From: Salinisphaera sp. T31B1
GTDB lineage: Bacteria > Pseudomonadota > Gammaproteobacteria > Nevskiales > Salinisphaeraceae
Assembly (NCBI RefSeq): GCF_040361275.1
Contig: NZ_APNH01000001.1
Location: 1,213,001 to 1,277,000, forward strand
Length of the DNA stretch: 64,000 nt
Direction of reading: 5' to 3'
The position numbers and the translations under genes are program-made. Positions 35,658 to 43,906 of the stretch are shown piece by piece. Every line of letters begins with the position of its first letter. Position 1 is the first letter of the stretch. Under the pieces are notes generated by a model. That model ran no database searches. It was not told the origin of the DNA and saw only the letters and a list, made by a program, of their open reading frames with translations.

Positions 35658-36251
35658 ATGAGTGTCTGGATCGAACCCGTCACACTGGGCGGCCGGCATG
35701 TCCGGCTCGAGCCCTTGAGCCACGAACACGCGCCCGCGCTCGCCGAGGCCGTACTGGACGGTCAACTCTGGCGGCTCTGGTACACCTTCGTACCGGCCCC
35801 CGATGGCGTCGAGGGCTATATCGAGTCCGCGCTGGCCGAGGGCGAACGCGGCGGGCTGGCATTCGCCGTCCGTGATTTGGCCAGCGACACCGTGGTCGGC
35901 TCCACGCGGTTCTGTCATGTCGATAGCACTCATCGACGCGCCGAGATCGGCTACACCTGGTATGCGCGCCGCTTCCAGCGCAGCGCGATCAATACCGAAT
36001 GCAAGCGGCTGATGCTGGCGCATGCCTTCGAAGACCTGGAGGCGATCGCGATCGAGTTCCGCACCCACTGGCACAACCGGGCGTCGCGGGCGGCGATCGC
36101 TCGATTGGGTGCGAAACAGGATGGCGTATTGCGCAACCACCAGGTGAGCGCCGACGGCATCCTGCGCGATACCGTGGTGTTTTCGATCATCGCTGCCGAA
36201 TGGCCGGCCGTGCGCCAGAACCTGGACTTCCAGCTCGAGCGCTTCGAGTAG
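35658..36251 (+). CDS. GNAT-family N-acetyltransferase (RimJ/RimL-like)
   Basis: Protein of 197 residues with GGGAG five bases before ATG. It resembles the RimJ/RimL-type group of GNAT proteins (LEPLSHEHAPAL at the start; IGYTWYARRFQRSAINTECKRLMLAHAFE for the acetyl-CoA site; HNRASRAAIARLGAKQDGVLRNH). These enzymes acetylate protein N-termini, amino acids or antibiotics. It is divergent from the novel operon and convergent with the siderophore receptor. The dyad described upstream may regulate it. The acceptor is unknown. Confidence 0.87.
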   Translation: MSVWIEPVTLGGRHVRLEPLSHEHAPALAEAVLDGQLWRLWYTFVPAPDGVEGYIESALAEGERGGLAFAVRDLASDTVVGSTRFCHVDSTHRRAEIGYTWYARRFQRSAINTECKRLMLAHAFEDLEAIAIEFRTHWHNRASRAAIARLGAKQDGVLRNHQVSADGILRDTVVFSIIAAEWPAVRQNLDFQLERFE

Positions 36252-36255
36252 TACT

Positions 36256-36282
36256 CCGCCCGCTCGAGCTACAAGCGGGCGG
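36256..36282. terminator. Hairpin between convergent genes
   Basis: Perfect 9-bp stem CCGCCCGCT / AGCGGGCGG (36256-36264 and 36274-36282) with a 9-nt loop. It fills the 41-bp gap between the convergent acetyltransferase and receptor genes. There is no T run, so termination by it alone is uncertain. Confidence 0.55.
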
Positions 36283-36292
36283 GGGGAGCCGG

Positions 36293-38473
36293 TCAATCCC
36301 ATCGGTAGGTGATGCTGCCCACCACGTTCCGCGTCGTGCCGAAGTCGCAGAGCGAGTTCGGCGCGCTGCCGTTGCAATAGAGCTTGACCTCGTCGAGCAG
36401 GTTGTTCGCCGAAACCTGCAGCCGGACATTGTCGAAGTCGTAGCGCACCGCGGCGTCCACGAGCGTGGCCGACGGGAAACGTGCCGTGTTGTCGGCGTTG
36501 GCGAAGGACGAGCTGGTATAGCGTACGCCTGCCCCTGCGCCCAGGCCGGCCAGGGCGGACGACTGGAAGTCGTAGTTCAGCCAGAGTTTGGCCAGATGAT
36601 CGGGCCGATCAACTACGCGCTTGCCGTTGATTGCCTGGCTGCCGCCGGCTTCGACGACTTCGACCTCATTATAGGTATAGCTGGCGATGGCCGAGAGTCC
36701 GGCGCTCAGGTCTACTTCGGCACCAAGCTCGACACCGCGTGAGCGCGTCTCGCCGACCTGCGACTGAATAGTGGGCTGCAACGGATCGGCGACGAGTTCG
36801 TTGTTGCGCGACAGCTCAAACGCAGCGATCGAGAACGTTGCGTCAAACCCGTTCGGGCGATAACGCAGCCCGGCTTCGTACTGTTCGCCGGTGATCGGTT
36901 CGTATTTCTGGCCGGTGGCGTCGTTGACACCGTACTGAGGCGAGAATGATTCCGAATAGCTGAGGTAGGGCGCCAGACCGTTGTCGGCGAGATACACCAG
37001 ACCGGCGCGCCAGCTCAGATTGTTCTGTGTGTTCTTCCTGGCGTCGGTCGTCTGTTCGTCGACCCAGTCCTGGCGGGCGCCCACGGTCAGCGCCCAGCGA
37101 TCGTCGAAGCGTACGTGATCCTGCAGGTACAACCCGTACTGATTGGCGTCGGTGCTGCGTGGCGTGAAGCCGGTCGGGCGCGAGAACGCCTGATTGTAGT
37201 CGGGGTCGTAAAGATCCAGCGGCGGAATATCGGCGGTGGGGTCGGTGAATGATGTGCCGCGCGAGTCGTAGTTTATGTGCTTGTAGTCGAAGCCGGTGAG
37301 CAGCTGGTGTTCGAACGCGCCGTGCTCGAATTCGGTAACCAGCTGGTTGTCTGCCGTAACCGTTGACCCGTCGTCGTAGCGCAGGCGCATGCTTCGCGCA
37401 AGCGTACGCAGATCGTTGCTGACCGGGTCGGCCACGGCGTAGTCGCGAAAGATATCGGTGACGTCGTACTCGATCTCGCGGTAGCGCACGTTCTGCCGGA
37501 AAGTCAGCCGATCGCCGATGAGCTGCTCGAACAGATAGCCAACGCTGTAGACCTCCGAGTTGTAGCCGTCCTCGCCGGGAATGCCGATATATCGGTCTGA
37601 CGGGATGCGCCCGTAGTCGCTGTCGCGCTTCGTGCCTTCGAGCGGAAAACCGGTCCAGCGATAGGTGGCCTCGTTTTTCTGGTAGTGCGAGAGCAACGTC
37701 AAGCTCGTACGCTCGCTGGGCGTCCAGGACAGGGCCGGGGCGACGTAGATGCGATCGTTGAAGCCGTAGTCGTAGTCGGTTTCCGAATCCTGAATCAGCC
37801 CGGTCAGGCGATAGCGCCAGTGGCCGGCGTCGTCGATCCGATCGCTGATGTCACCGGTGAGCTGTTTATGGTGATAGCTGCCGAACTCGGCGCCGAATTC
37901 ACGCAGCGGCGTGGCTGTCGGGCGCTTGGTCACAAGGTTGATGATGCCGCCGGGGTCACCCTGGCCATAGAGCACCGACGACGGCCCGCGCAGCACCTCG
38001 ACGCGCTCCAGGCCATAGGTTTCGGTGGGCGCATCGTAGGGCAGGCCGGAATAACTGCGGCTGCCATCACGGTAGACCGAATCGCGCGCCTGGAAGCCAC
38101 GCACGACGATGCCGATATCGTCGATCACCTCGTTGTTGTTGCGATTGAGTACGGCTACGCCCGGGCTGTATTCCACGGCCTCGGTGAGCGCATCGGCGCC
38201 CCGATCTTCCATCTGTTTGCGTCCGATCACGCTGATGGACTGCGGCGATTCGATCAGCGGGATATCGGTCTTGGTCGCTGTCAGGCTGCGCTCGGCCACG
38301 TAGCCGTCTACCGGCGCATCGCCGCGCGTCACGCCTACGCCCCGGATATCGATCGGGGCCAGCTCGGACGTCGTCGGATGGTTGGTTTGGGCGAATACGG
38401 GCAGCAGGGCGCCCGTGCTCAGCGCGAGACCCAGCGCCCATTGGTGGCGTGTGGGCGTATTGTGAAAGATCAT
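36293..38473 (-). CDS. TonB-dependent siderophore receptor
   Basis: Protein of 726 residues with a signal peptide (VFA-QTN) and GGGGA six bases before ATG. The plug has the siderophore-receptor marks TDIPLIESPQSISVIGRKQMEDRGA, VVRGFQARDSVYRDG and ERVEVLRGPSSVLYGQGDPGGIINLVTKRP. The barrel ends with an aromatic-rich strand (VVGSITYRWD). It imports ferric siderophores across the outer membrane using TonB. The gene lies 84 bases after the reductase fusion in the same direction, consistent with a two-gene operon. Two cysteines near the C-terminus (LYCNGSAPNSLCD) probably form a loop disulfide, as in other receptors of this class. Confidence 0.93.
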   Translation of the reverse strand: MIFHNTPTRHQWALGLALSTGALLPVFAQTNHPTTSELAPIDIRGVGVTRGDAPVDGYVAERSLTATKTDIPLIESPQSISVIGRKQMEDRGADALTEAVEYSPGVAVLNRNNNEVIDDIGIVVRGFQARDSVYRDGSRSYSGLPYDAPTETYGLERVEVLRGPSSVLYGQGDPGGIINLVTKRPTATPLREFGAEFGSYHHKQLTGDISDRIDDAGHWRYRLTGLIQDSETDYDYGFNDRIYVAPALSWTPSERTSLTLLSHYQKNEATYRWTGFPLEGTKRDSDYGRIPSDRYIGIPGEDGYNSEVYSVGYLFEQLIGDRLTFRQNVRYREIEYDVTDIFRDYAVADPVSNDLRTLARSMRLRYDDGSTVTADNQLVTEFEHGAFEHQLLTGFDYKHINYDSRGTSFTDPTADIPPLDLYDPDYNQAFSRPTGFTPRSTDANQYGLYLQDHVRFDDRWALTVGARQDWVDEQTTDARKNTQNNLSWRAGLVYLADNGLAPYLSYSESFSPQYGVNDATGQKYEPITGEQYEAGLRYRPNGFDATFSIAAFELSRNNELVADPLQPTIQSQVGETRSRGVELGAEVDLSAGLSAIASYTYNEVEVVEAGGSQAINGKRVVDRPDHLAKLWLNYDFQSSALAGLGAGAGVRYTSSSFANADNTARFPSATLVDAAVRYDFDNVRLQVSANNLLDEVKLYCNGSAPNSLCDFGTTRNVVGSITYRWD

Positions 38474-38557
38474 GGATTTCCCCTTGCGTGATGTATGCCG
38501 TAATCGGCGGTTCGGTACTGCGGCGAGTGCGCTCCCTGACGCCCGCCGCGATGAAGA

Positions 38558-41086
38558 TCAGTAGACGTCGATATGGAGTCGGCCGGTCTCGTCGAGCTCG
38601 GACAGGGCCGCCGCGCCCAGCGCATCGACGAGCGCTGCGGTCACGCCCGGCGCCATGCCGTCGTGGCTGCCGCAGACGAACAGCTGCGCGCCGTGTTCTA
38701 CCCAGTCGCGCACGCGCTCGGCGTGCTCTGCGAGTACGGTCTGTACATAGCGGCCGTCGTCTTTGTCGCGCGAGAACGCCAGATCGAGATGGGTGAGTTG
38801 CCCGGCCGCGTGCCAGGCGTTGATTTCGTCGGCAAAATAGAAATCCGCTTGGCGTTGGCGTTCGCCGAACACCAGCCAGTTGGTGCGCTGGCCGGCGGCG
38901 ATACGCTGCTGCAGGTGGGCGCGCAGCCCCGCGAGGCCGGTGCCGTTGCCGATGAAGATCGCAGGCGCGGACCGGCTGGCCGGCGGGGCGCGAAAGCCGG
39001 GATTGGCCCGCAGCCGCAGATCGATCGTGCCGCCGACGGGCGCCCGCTCGACGAGCCACCCGGAGGCCAGGCCGAGGCCACCGTCGTGGCGCGCCAGCCG
39101 CACGAGCAGTTCGATGCCGTGCCCGGTATCGTGGTTCGCGATCGAATAGTCCCGTGGCGCAAGCGGCGGCAGACTGTTCCAATCCATGTCCGCGGCGTTA
39201 GGGTCCGGCGAGTCCGGCAACTGCCGGTCGCTCAGCGCCTCGATGAGCGGCGTCGCGGCCGTTTCACTTGCGGCCGCTGCCCCGACCAAGCCGTGCCGGC
39301 CCAGCCAGCGGCGGATTCGCGTGGCCGGCTGGCGTGGCCGGATTTCAGCGATATCGCCTGGCAGCCATGTGGATGTGCGGCTTTCGGTCGCCACGAGGCG
39401 CAGCCAGGCCGTGGGTGCGCCGAGGCTGTCGGGGTTGAGAATGCGCCGTTCGACCAGACGCCAGCGCTCGAAAACGGGTTCAGCGCTGACCACTGCCGCG
39501 CCGAACAGCGCGGTCAGTGCGCCGTGCCACTCGGCCAGCGCCTGCTGATCGCCCTTGTCGACTTCGATCGGGGCCAGCAGGGTGCGTGCGCCGCGTTCGC
39601 GCAGCGCTCGGTCGAGCCGGCGACCGAACGCACAGTAGCTGTCGCCGTAGTCGGTATCGCCGAGTGCGAGCAGCGCATAGTCGAGCTGCTCCAGGCTCGG
39701 CGTGTGCGTGGCGCACAGGTGTCGGTCGAAGCGGCGTGCAGCCACCGGCGCATCGCCGTCGCCGTGGGTGCTGACCACGAACATTGCCTGCCGGTGGGCG
39801 CTCAGACAGGCGGGCGTGAGTTCTCCCAGCCCGGCCATGCGCACCGGCCGGCCCGTACCATGCAGGGCATCCGCTGTCTGTGCGGCCACGCGCTGGGCGA
39901 GGCCGCTCTGGGAGGCATAGGCGATGAGAACGGCCGCCGTGCCCGGCTCGGCGCGGTGTCGTGCTCGGGGTAAGGGCACCGGTGTGACCCGGCGTTTCAT
40001 GCGGCGCCGCCGTAGATAGAGCAACAGGCCGGTCACGAAGAATACCGGCATGGACAGGCTGGCCAGCATCATCAACACGATGCCCGGCAGGCCGAAGAAA
40101 GCGCCCATATGCAGCGCGTAGACGCTGGCCAGCAGCTGGTCGCCCGCGGCCAGGTCCGCGAACGGGTGGAACCCGAGCACGGCGCCGGTGCTTGGGTGCA
40201 GAAACAGTTCGTCGGCGGCATAGACATGGGCCGCATCGGCCGGCACGGAGCGCACTGCGACCGCGTCGGTCGGTTGGTCGGGAAACCGGATGAATACCGA
40301 ACGGGCGTCTGCGACCCGCGGCGCCAGCGATCGCCATAGGCTGTCCAGGTCGAGGCCGGGCGCGGGGGCCGCGAGGATGGGGGCGGCATCGTCGTGCGAT
40401 GCAAACAGCGCGCGGGCGCCGTCGCGATACCAGTCGAACGACCACCACAACCCGGTCAGGGCGGCGATCAGATAGGCCGCCAGCGCCCACAGGCCGAGTA
40501 CGGCATGCCATTCGCCGGCTCGTTTGCCGCCGAGCGCGCGTGGCCAGACCCAGCGCCATCCCTGGCGGGGGCGTCGTTGCCAGCGGATCCAGAGTCCGGT
40601 GATCGACAGCCCGACCAGCGCGATTGTGGCCACGCCCACGATGAACTGACCGACGGCGCCGGCCGCCAGACGCCGATGAATCGAGCGGATCAGGCCAAAC
40701 GTGGTCTGGCCATGTGCCGGGGGCAGGGGCTCCGCGGTAAAGGGATCGACGACATCGCGTGTCGCGCGCTGCCCGGCGCTGTCCGGCGTCCGATAGGCGA
40801 TGAGCATCGGGTAGGGCCGGTCGCCCCGCCAGAACACCCAGTCGATCTCGCGCTCGGGATGGGCGCGCCGATAGCGGGCCAGTAGTTCGGGCGGCGTCAG
40901 GCGCGGCGTGTCGCGCTCCAGCCGCTGGGTGGTCTCGGTATTGATCCATTCGAGAATGTCCTGCTCGAAGGACATCAGGCCCCCAGTCACGCCGACCACG
41001 GCCAGTACTGCGCCGGCCGTGATCCCCACGAACCAATGCAACTGGAACAGCAGGTCGAGCTGTCGCAGTCGTCGGATCAGGCCCAT
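38558..41086 (-). CDS. PepSY-TM / flavodoxin / FAD-NAD(P) reductase fusion (putative ferric-siderophore reductase)
   Basis: Protein of 842 residues joining three modules. Residues 1-375 form a PepSY-associated membrane domain with His17 in LHWFVGITAG and at least four helices. Residues about 380-530 are flavodoxin-like (LIAYASQSGLAQRVAAQ for FMN phosphate; STHGDGDAP; ALGDTDYGDSYCAFGRRLD). Residues about 540-842 are a ferredoxin-NADP+ reductase-like part with FIGNGTGLAGL for nucleotide binding. It should move electrons from NAD(P)H across the inner membrane, most likely to reduce imported ferric siderophore. The receptor gene lies just downstream. No strong ribosome site precedes its ATG; a short upstream frame overlaps it. 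Confidence 0.88.
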   Translation of the reverse strand: MGLIRRLRQLDLLFQLHWFVGITAGAVLAVVGVTGGLMSFEQDILEWINTETTQRLERDTPRLTPPELLARYRRAHPEREIDWVFWRGDRPYPMLIAYRTPDSAGQRATRDVVDPFTAEPLPPAHGQTTFGLIRSIHRRLAAGAVGQFIVGVATIALVGLSITGLWIRWQRRPRQGWRWVWPRALGGKRAGEWHAVLGLWALAAYLIAALTGLWWSFDWYRDGARALFASHDDAAPILAAPAPGLDLDSLWRSLAPRVADARSVFIRFPDQPTDAVAVRSVPADAAHVYAADELFLHPSTGAVLGFHPFADLAAGDQLLASVYALHMGAFFGLPGIVLMMLASLSMPVFFVTGLLLYLRRRRMKRRVTPVPLPRARHRAEPGTAAVLIAYASQSGLAQRVAAQTADALHGTGRPVRMAGLGELTPACLSAHRQAMFVVSTHGDGDAPVAARRFDRHLCATHTPSLEQLDYALLALGDTDYGDSYCAFGRRLDRALRERGARTLLAPIEVDKGDQQALAEWHGALTALFGAAVVSAEPVFERWRLVERRILNPDSLGAPTAWLRLVATESRTSTWLPGDIAEIRPRQPATRIRRWLGRHGLVGAAAASETAATPLIEALSDRQLPDSPDPNAADMDWNSLPPLAPRDYSIANHDTGHGIELLVRLARHDGGLGLASGWLVERAPVGGTIDLRLRANPGFRAPPASRSAPAIFIGNGTGLAGLRAHLQQRIAAGQRTNWLVFGERQRQADFYFADEINAWHAAGQLTHLDLAFSRDKDDGRYVQTVLAEHAERVRDWVEHGAQLFVCGSHDGMAPGVTAALVDALGAAALSELDETGRLHIDVY

Positions 41087-41208
41087 ATGTGCGCCGTCCG
41101 CGAAGCGCCGATTACATCACCTGCCCGGCGCGCCACTGTCGAGGGCATGGCCGCGTCCAGGCCCGGACCGGGCACGCGTGGCACGGTATCCGTCTGATTG
41201 ATGGTCAT
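41077..41208 (-). CDS. Possible 43-codon leader ORF coupled to the reductase gene
   Basis: Begins MTINQTDTVPRV with ATG at 41208, closely preceded by GGGGCTGGGG. Its TGA lies ten bases inside the reductase gene, which has no clear ribosome site of its own. That layout would suit translational coupling. The peptide has no recognisable domain, no signal and no helix, and it could simply be a chance frame. Confidence 0.3.
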   Translation of the reverse strand: MTINQTDTVPRVPGPGLDAAMPSTVARRAGDVIGASRTAHIWA

Positions 41209-41241
41209 TTCCCCAGCCCCTAAGCGGCGTTGCCGCGACTC

Positions 41242-41267
41242 AAAAAAGCGCGCCCGGTCGGGCGCGC
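41242..41267 (-). terminator. Intrinsic terminator upstream of the reductase operon
   Basis: On the minus strand GCGCGCCC-GACC-GGGCGCGC (41267-41248) is followed by six T (41247-41242). There is no minus-strand gene to its right that it could serve; the only upstream promoter is the one near 41340. It sits 33 bases before the leader ORF start. Confidence 0.85.
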
Positions 41268-41330
41268 AATTCCACCGATCCACCGATCGATACAATCTCT
41301 CTCATTTGGAAACGAATACAAATGAGAATG
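41242..41330 (-). ncRNA. Candidate Fur-regulated small RNA or attenuated leader, about 89 nt
   Basis: On the minus strand a perfect -10 TATAAT (41342-41337) predicts a start near 41330. The transcript would open with a hairpin, TCTCATTTG / CAAATGAGA (9 bp, 10-nt loop; 41327-41319 and 41308-41300). An unpaired linker with a tandem octamer GATCGGTG GATCGGTG (41288-41273) follows, and it ends at a strong terminator with six T (41267-41242). A Fur-like site overlaps the start. Length and layout resemble RyhB-type iron-sparing RNAs. Alternatively it is the leader of the reductase-receptor operon downstream. Either way, the early terminator needs explaining. Confidence 0.45.
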
Positions 41331-41342
41331 ATTCGTATTATA
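41323..41342 (-). promoter_or_regulatory. Fur-box-like operator overlapping a perfect -10 element
   Basis: Bases 41323-41337 match TGATAAT-N-ATTATCA at 10 of 14 positions (TGAGAAT-G-ATTCGTA on the plus strand), in an AT-rich island. The minus-strand -10 TATAAT (41342-41337) abuts it, with a weak -35 TTGCGG 16 bases upstream. Fur bound here would cover the transcription start of leftward transcripts, toward the siderophore genes. An added inverted pair ACGAAT (41312-41317) / ATTCGT (41331-41336) flanks the core. Confidence 0.6.
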
Positions 41343-41564
41343 TTCAAATGAGCAGACGCCGCAAGGTCTTAGACCGCGGGTGCGGTGTCCCGCGTGGTCG
41401 CGGTATCGGTGGTAGTTATCGATATGGATTCGACAGCCATGGCGTATTGCCTGCCCCAGTCGGCCACGGCCCGACGCGCGCGCTCGCGATCGCGTCGACA
41501 AGCCCGCCACGCCGGCAGGGCCGACGCACCACCCGTATTCGCGCGACGAAAGACAGCGGTCGCT

Positions 41565-41915
41565 ATGCTCTATTTTCTGGTCAAGGCACGGCGTTCGGGC
41601 GTCATCGTCGCGGCCGTTTCGACGCGGGCGAGACGCAACCCGGCGTTGGGCCCGCTTGTGGCCTGGCTGCCGCTGAACTCGATTCTCGGCATGATCTGGT
41701 TATGGCACGACACGCATGACGCGCTGCGCACGGCGGAACCTATCTGGGCGACATTCTGGTTCGTGCTGCCGTCGCTTCTTATGTTCCTGTTCATGCCCTG
41801 GCGGATGCTGTGCGGCGTACCGTTCTGGCTTGCACTGGTCTCAGGCTGTCTGCTCACCGTGCTGATGTACTCCGGCCTCGTGTTATCCGGCCGCACCTTC
41901 GGGATTCGTCTCTAG
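41565..41915 (+). CDS. DUF3147 family small membrane protein
   Basis: 116 residues with about four hydrophobic helices. I chose the ATG at 41565 because the family starts MLYFLVKA; the open frame upstream (from 41385) is Arg-rich and does not look coding. Recognised family segments are ARRNPALGPLVAWLPLNSILGMIWLWHDT and WATFWFVLPSLLMFLFMPW. DUF3147 proteins are uncharacterised inner-membrane proteins. The ribosome site is weak. It lies to the right of the Fur-like site but about 225 bases away. Confidence 0.82.
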   Translation: MLYFLVKARRSGVIVAAVSTRARRNPALGPLVAWLPLNSILGMIWLWHDTHDALRTAEPIWATFWFVLPSLLMFLFMPWRMLCGVPFWLALVSGCLLTVLMYSGLVLSGRTFGIRL

Positions 41916-42135
41916 CCCCGGCCGCGCGCCAGAACCTCGAAGACCGGCCGCCGGCATCACCGGTCGGTATTGCAAGCGCAGTCGCGGCGGCGATGGATCG
42001 GGTCGAGCGCGTATGCGTGCCCGTTGCCTTGGCGGGCTCGTGTAGGCTGACGGCAAGCCTGACCCGCCCCGCGGCGTGCCACCGGCCCGCCGGAGCGAGA
42101 CGCCGCAGCTACAGATACAACAGGAGCATGGCGCG

Positions 42136-42603
42136 ATGACAGACTTCACCCGCGGTTCGAAGACGCGGCAGACGGTGCCGCCGCCGCGCTGGCCGATCCA
42201 GTGCCTTATCGTCGGCGTACTGGCGCTCGCGCTTTCCGGCTGCGATAGCAACGACAATGCCGAATCACCGGCTTCCGACGCCGAACAGCCGTCGGCCACG
42301 ACGGCCGATGGCATGGCGACCGAGGCCACGATTCGCGCGCGGATCATCGGCAATACGGTGGCCGGTACCATGTCGCCGGACAGCCGTTATACCGAGTACT
42401 ACGCGCCCGACGGCACGATTCATGGTGCCGGCTATACCGCGGACTGGCGCATCGAAGGCGACCGGATGTGTTTCGACTACGACGAAGCGCCGACCGCCGA
42501 CTGTTACAGCGTGCGTATCCAGGCGGACGCCGTGGAATGGCACCGTGGCAACGAGATCCAGGGCAAGGGCACGATCGTCGAGGGTAACCCGCACGATTTC
42601 TGA
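42136..42603 (+). CDS. Putative lipoprotein, hypothetical
   Basis: 155 residues from ATG at 42136, nine bases after AGGAG. A lipobox LALSGC puts the lipidated Cys at residue 36, followed by an Asp/Ser-rich linker typical of outer-membrane lipoproteins (residue +2 is Asp, which in enteric bacteria would favour inner-membrane retention). The folded part (residues about 65-155) reads RARIIGNTVAGTMSPDS, then YYAPDGTIHGAGYTADWRIEGDRMCFDYD, a pattern seen in small secreted beta-rich proteins. Two Cys (CFDYDEAPTADC) may form a disulfide. Function unknown. Confidence 0.78.
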   Translation: MTDFTRGSKTRQTVPPPRWPIQCLIVGVLALALSGCDSNDNAESPASDAEQPSATTADGMATEATIRARIIGNTVAGTMSPDSRYTEYYAPDGTIHGAGYTADWRIEGDRMCFDYDEAPTADCYSVRIQADAVEWHRGNEIQGKGTIVEGNPHDF

Positions 42604-42694
42604 ACTCATCCGGCTCGAGGGCGGGATGGGTTTTGCGCGCGGCTGTGGGACAATCCGGCGCTCGTGATTTGTCCCGATCTGCTGGAACAGCCTG

Positions 42695-43906
42695 ATGAAT
42701 GAACCGGATCCGCGCCAGGGCGCCCAGACAGCCGGCCCCCGGCGCGAAGTCGTGGTCGGCGATCATCGCTATCTGTTGCTGGGCACCGCCCATGTCTCGC
42801 GAGCCAGCGCCGAAGAGGTTCGGCGCGAGATCGAATCCGGCGCCTACGACGCCGTGGCCATCGAGTTGTGCGACGCCCGGCATGCCGCGCTGACCAACGC
42901 CGGCGAGCTGGCGCAGATGGATCTGTTCCAGGTGCTTCGGCAGGGCAAGGCCGGCATGGTTGCCGCCAATCTGGCGCTGGGCGCTTACCAGCAACGCTTG
43001 GCCGATCAGTTCGGCATCGAGCCGGGAGCCGAAATGCGGGCCGCGATCGAATCCACCGCGGCGGCGGGTCTGCCACTGGCGCTGATCGATCGCAATATCG
43101 GCATCACATTGAAACGTGTCTATCGGCGGATTCCCTGGTGGCAGCGAATCAGCACGATGGGCGCGCTGTTCGCCAGCCTGTTGTCCAGCGACAAGATCGA
43201 AGAATCGGATATCGAAAAACTCAAGGAGGGCGACATGCTTGAGTCGACCTTCAACGAGTTCGCCAGCGAATCCGCAGCCATGCATGAAGCGCTCATCGAC
43301 GAGCGCGATCGCTACATGGCCGCCAAGCTGCTCGCAGCTCCGGGCGCGCGGCATACGCTCGTCGTGGTCGGCGCCGGCCATCTCAAGGGGCTGGCGGGCT
43401 ATCTCGAAGCCGGTATGGACGCACCGCGCGAGACCATTGAGCGCCTCGACCATGTCCCGCCCGGCGCACGCTGGGTGAAATGGCTGCCGTGGGCGATCGT
43501 GGTGCTGGTGTTCGCCGGTTTCGCGCTCGGTTTTTCCCGCAGCACCGGGCTTGGCCAGCAGATGGTGGTCGAATGGGTGGTCATCAACGGTGCACTGTCC
43601 GCACTCGGCGCGCTGATCGCGCTGGGCCACCCATTGACCGTACTTACCGCGTTCGTCGCCGCGCCGATCACCTCGCTTAATCCGACCATCGGGGCGGGCA
43701 TGGTCACCGCGGCCGCGGAGCTCTGGCTACGCAAGCCGCGGGTCGGGGATTTCTCGACGCTCAAGTCCGATGTCACCCGGGTCAGTGGCTGGTGGAAGAA
43801 CCGGGTGTCGCGCACGCTGCTGGTGTTCGTGCTGTCGACCGCCGGCTCTGCGGCGGGCACCTATATCGCCGGTTTCCGAATCTTCGGTCAGCTGTTCGGC
43901 GGCTGA
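42695..43906 (+). CDS. TraB/PrgY family membrane protein
   Basis: 403 residues. The N-terminal TraB domain opens LLLGTAHVSRASAEEV and carries the later VVVGAGHLKGL motif, which with conserved acids forms the putative metallo-active site of this Tiki/TraB/GumN superfamily. Residues about 265-400 are a membrane domain with four to five helices (PWAIVVLVFAGFALGFS, TLLVFVLSTAGSAAGTYIAG). PrgY in enterococci blocks a peptide pheromone; the role of the chromosomal bacterial and archaeal versions is not known. The 3' end overlaps the convergent next gene by 19 bases. Confidence 0.88.
   Translation: MNEPDPRQGAQTAGPRREVVVGDHRYLLLGTAHVSRASAEEVRREIESGAYDAVAIELCDARHAALTNAGELAQMDLFQVLRQGKAGMVAANLALGAYQQRLADQFGIEPGAEMRAAIESTAAAGLPLALIDRNIGITLKRVYRRIPWWQRISTMGALFASLLSSDKIEESDIEKLKEGDMLESTFNEFASESAAMHEALIDERDRYMAAKLLAAPGARHTLVVVGAGHLKGLAGYLEAGMDAPRETIERLDHVPPGARWVKWLPWAIVVLVFAGFALGFSRSTGLGQQMVVEWVVINGALSALGALIALGHPLTVLTAFVAAPITSLNPTIGAGMVTAAAELWLRKPRVGDFSTLKSDVTRVSGWWKNRVSRTLLVFVLSTAGSAAGTYIAGFRIFGQLFGG

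Noticed and set aside
41220-41510. A 96-codon minus-strand frame across the Fur-like region
   Set aside because: It overlaps promoter, hairpin and terminator elements, and its translation has no domain or plausible start.
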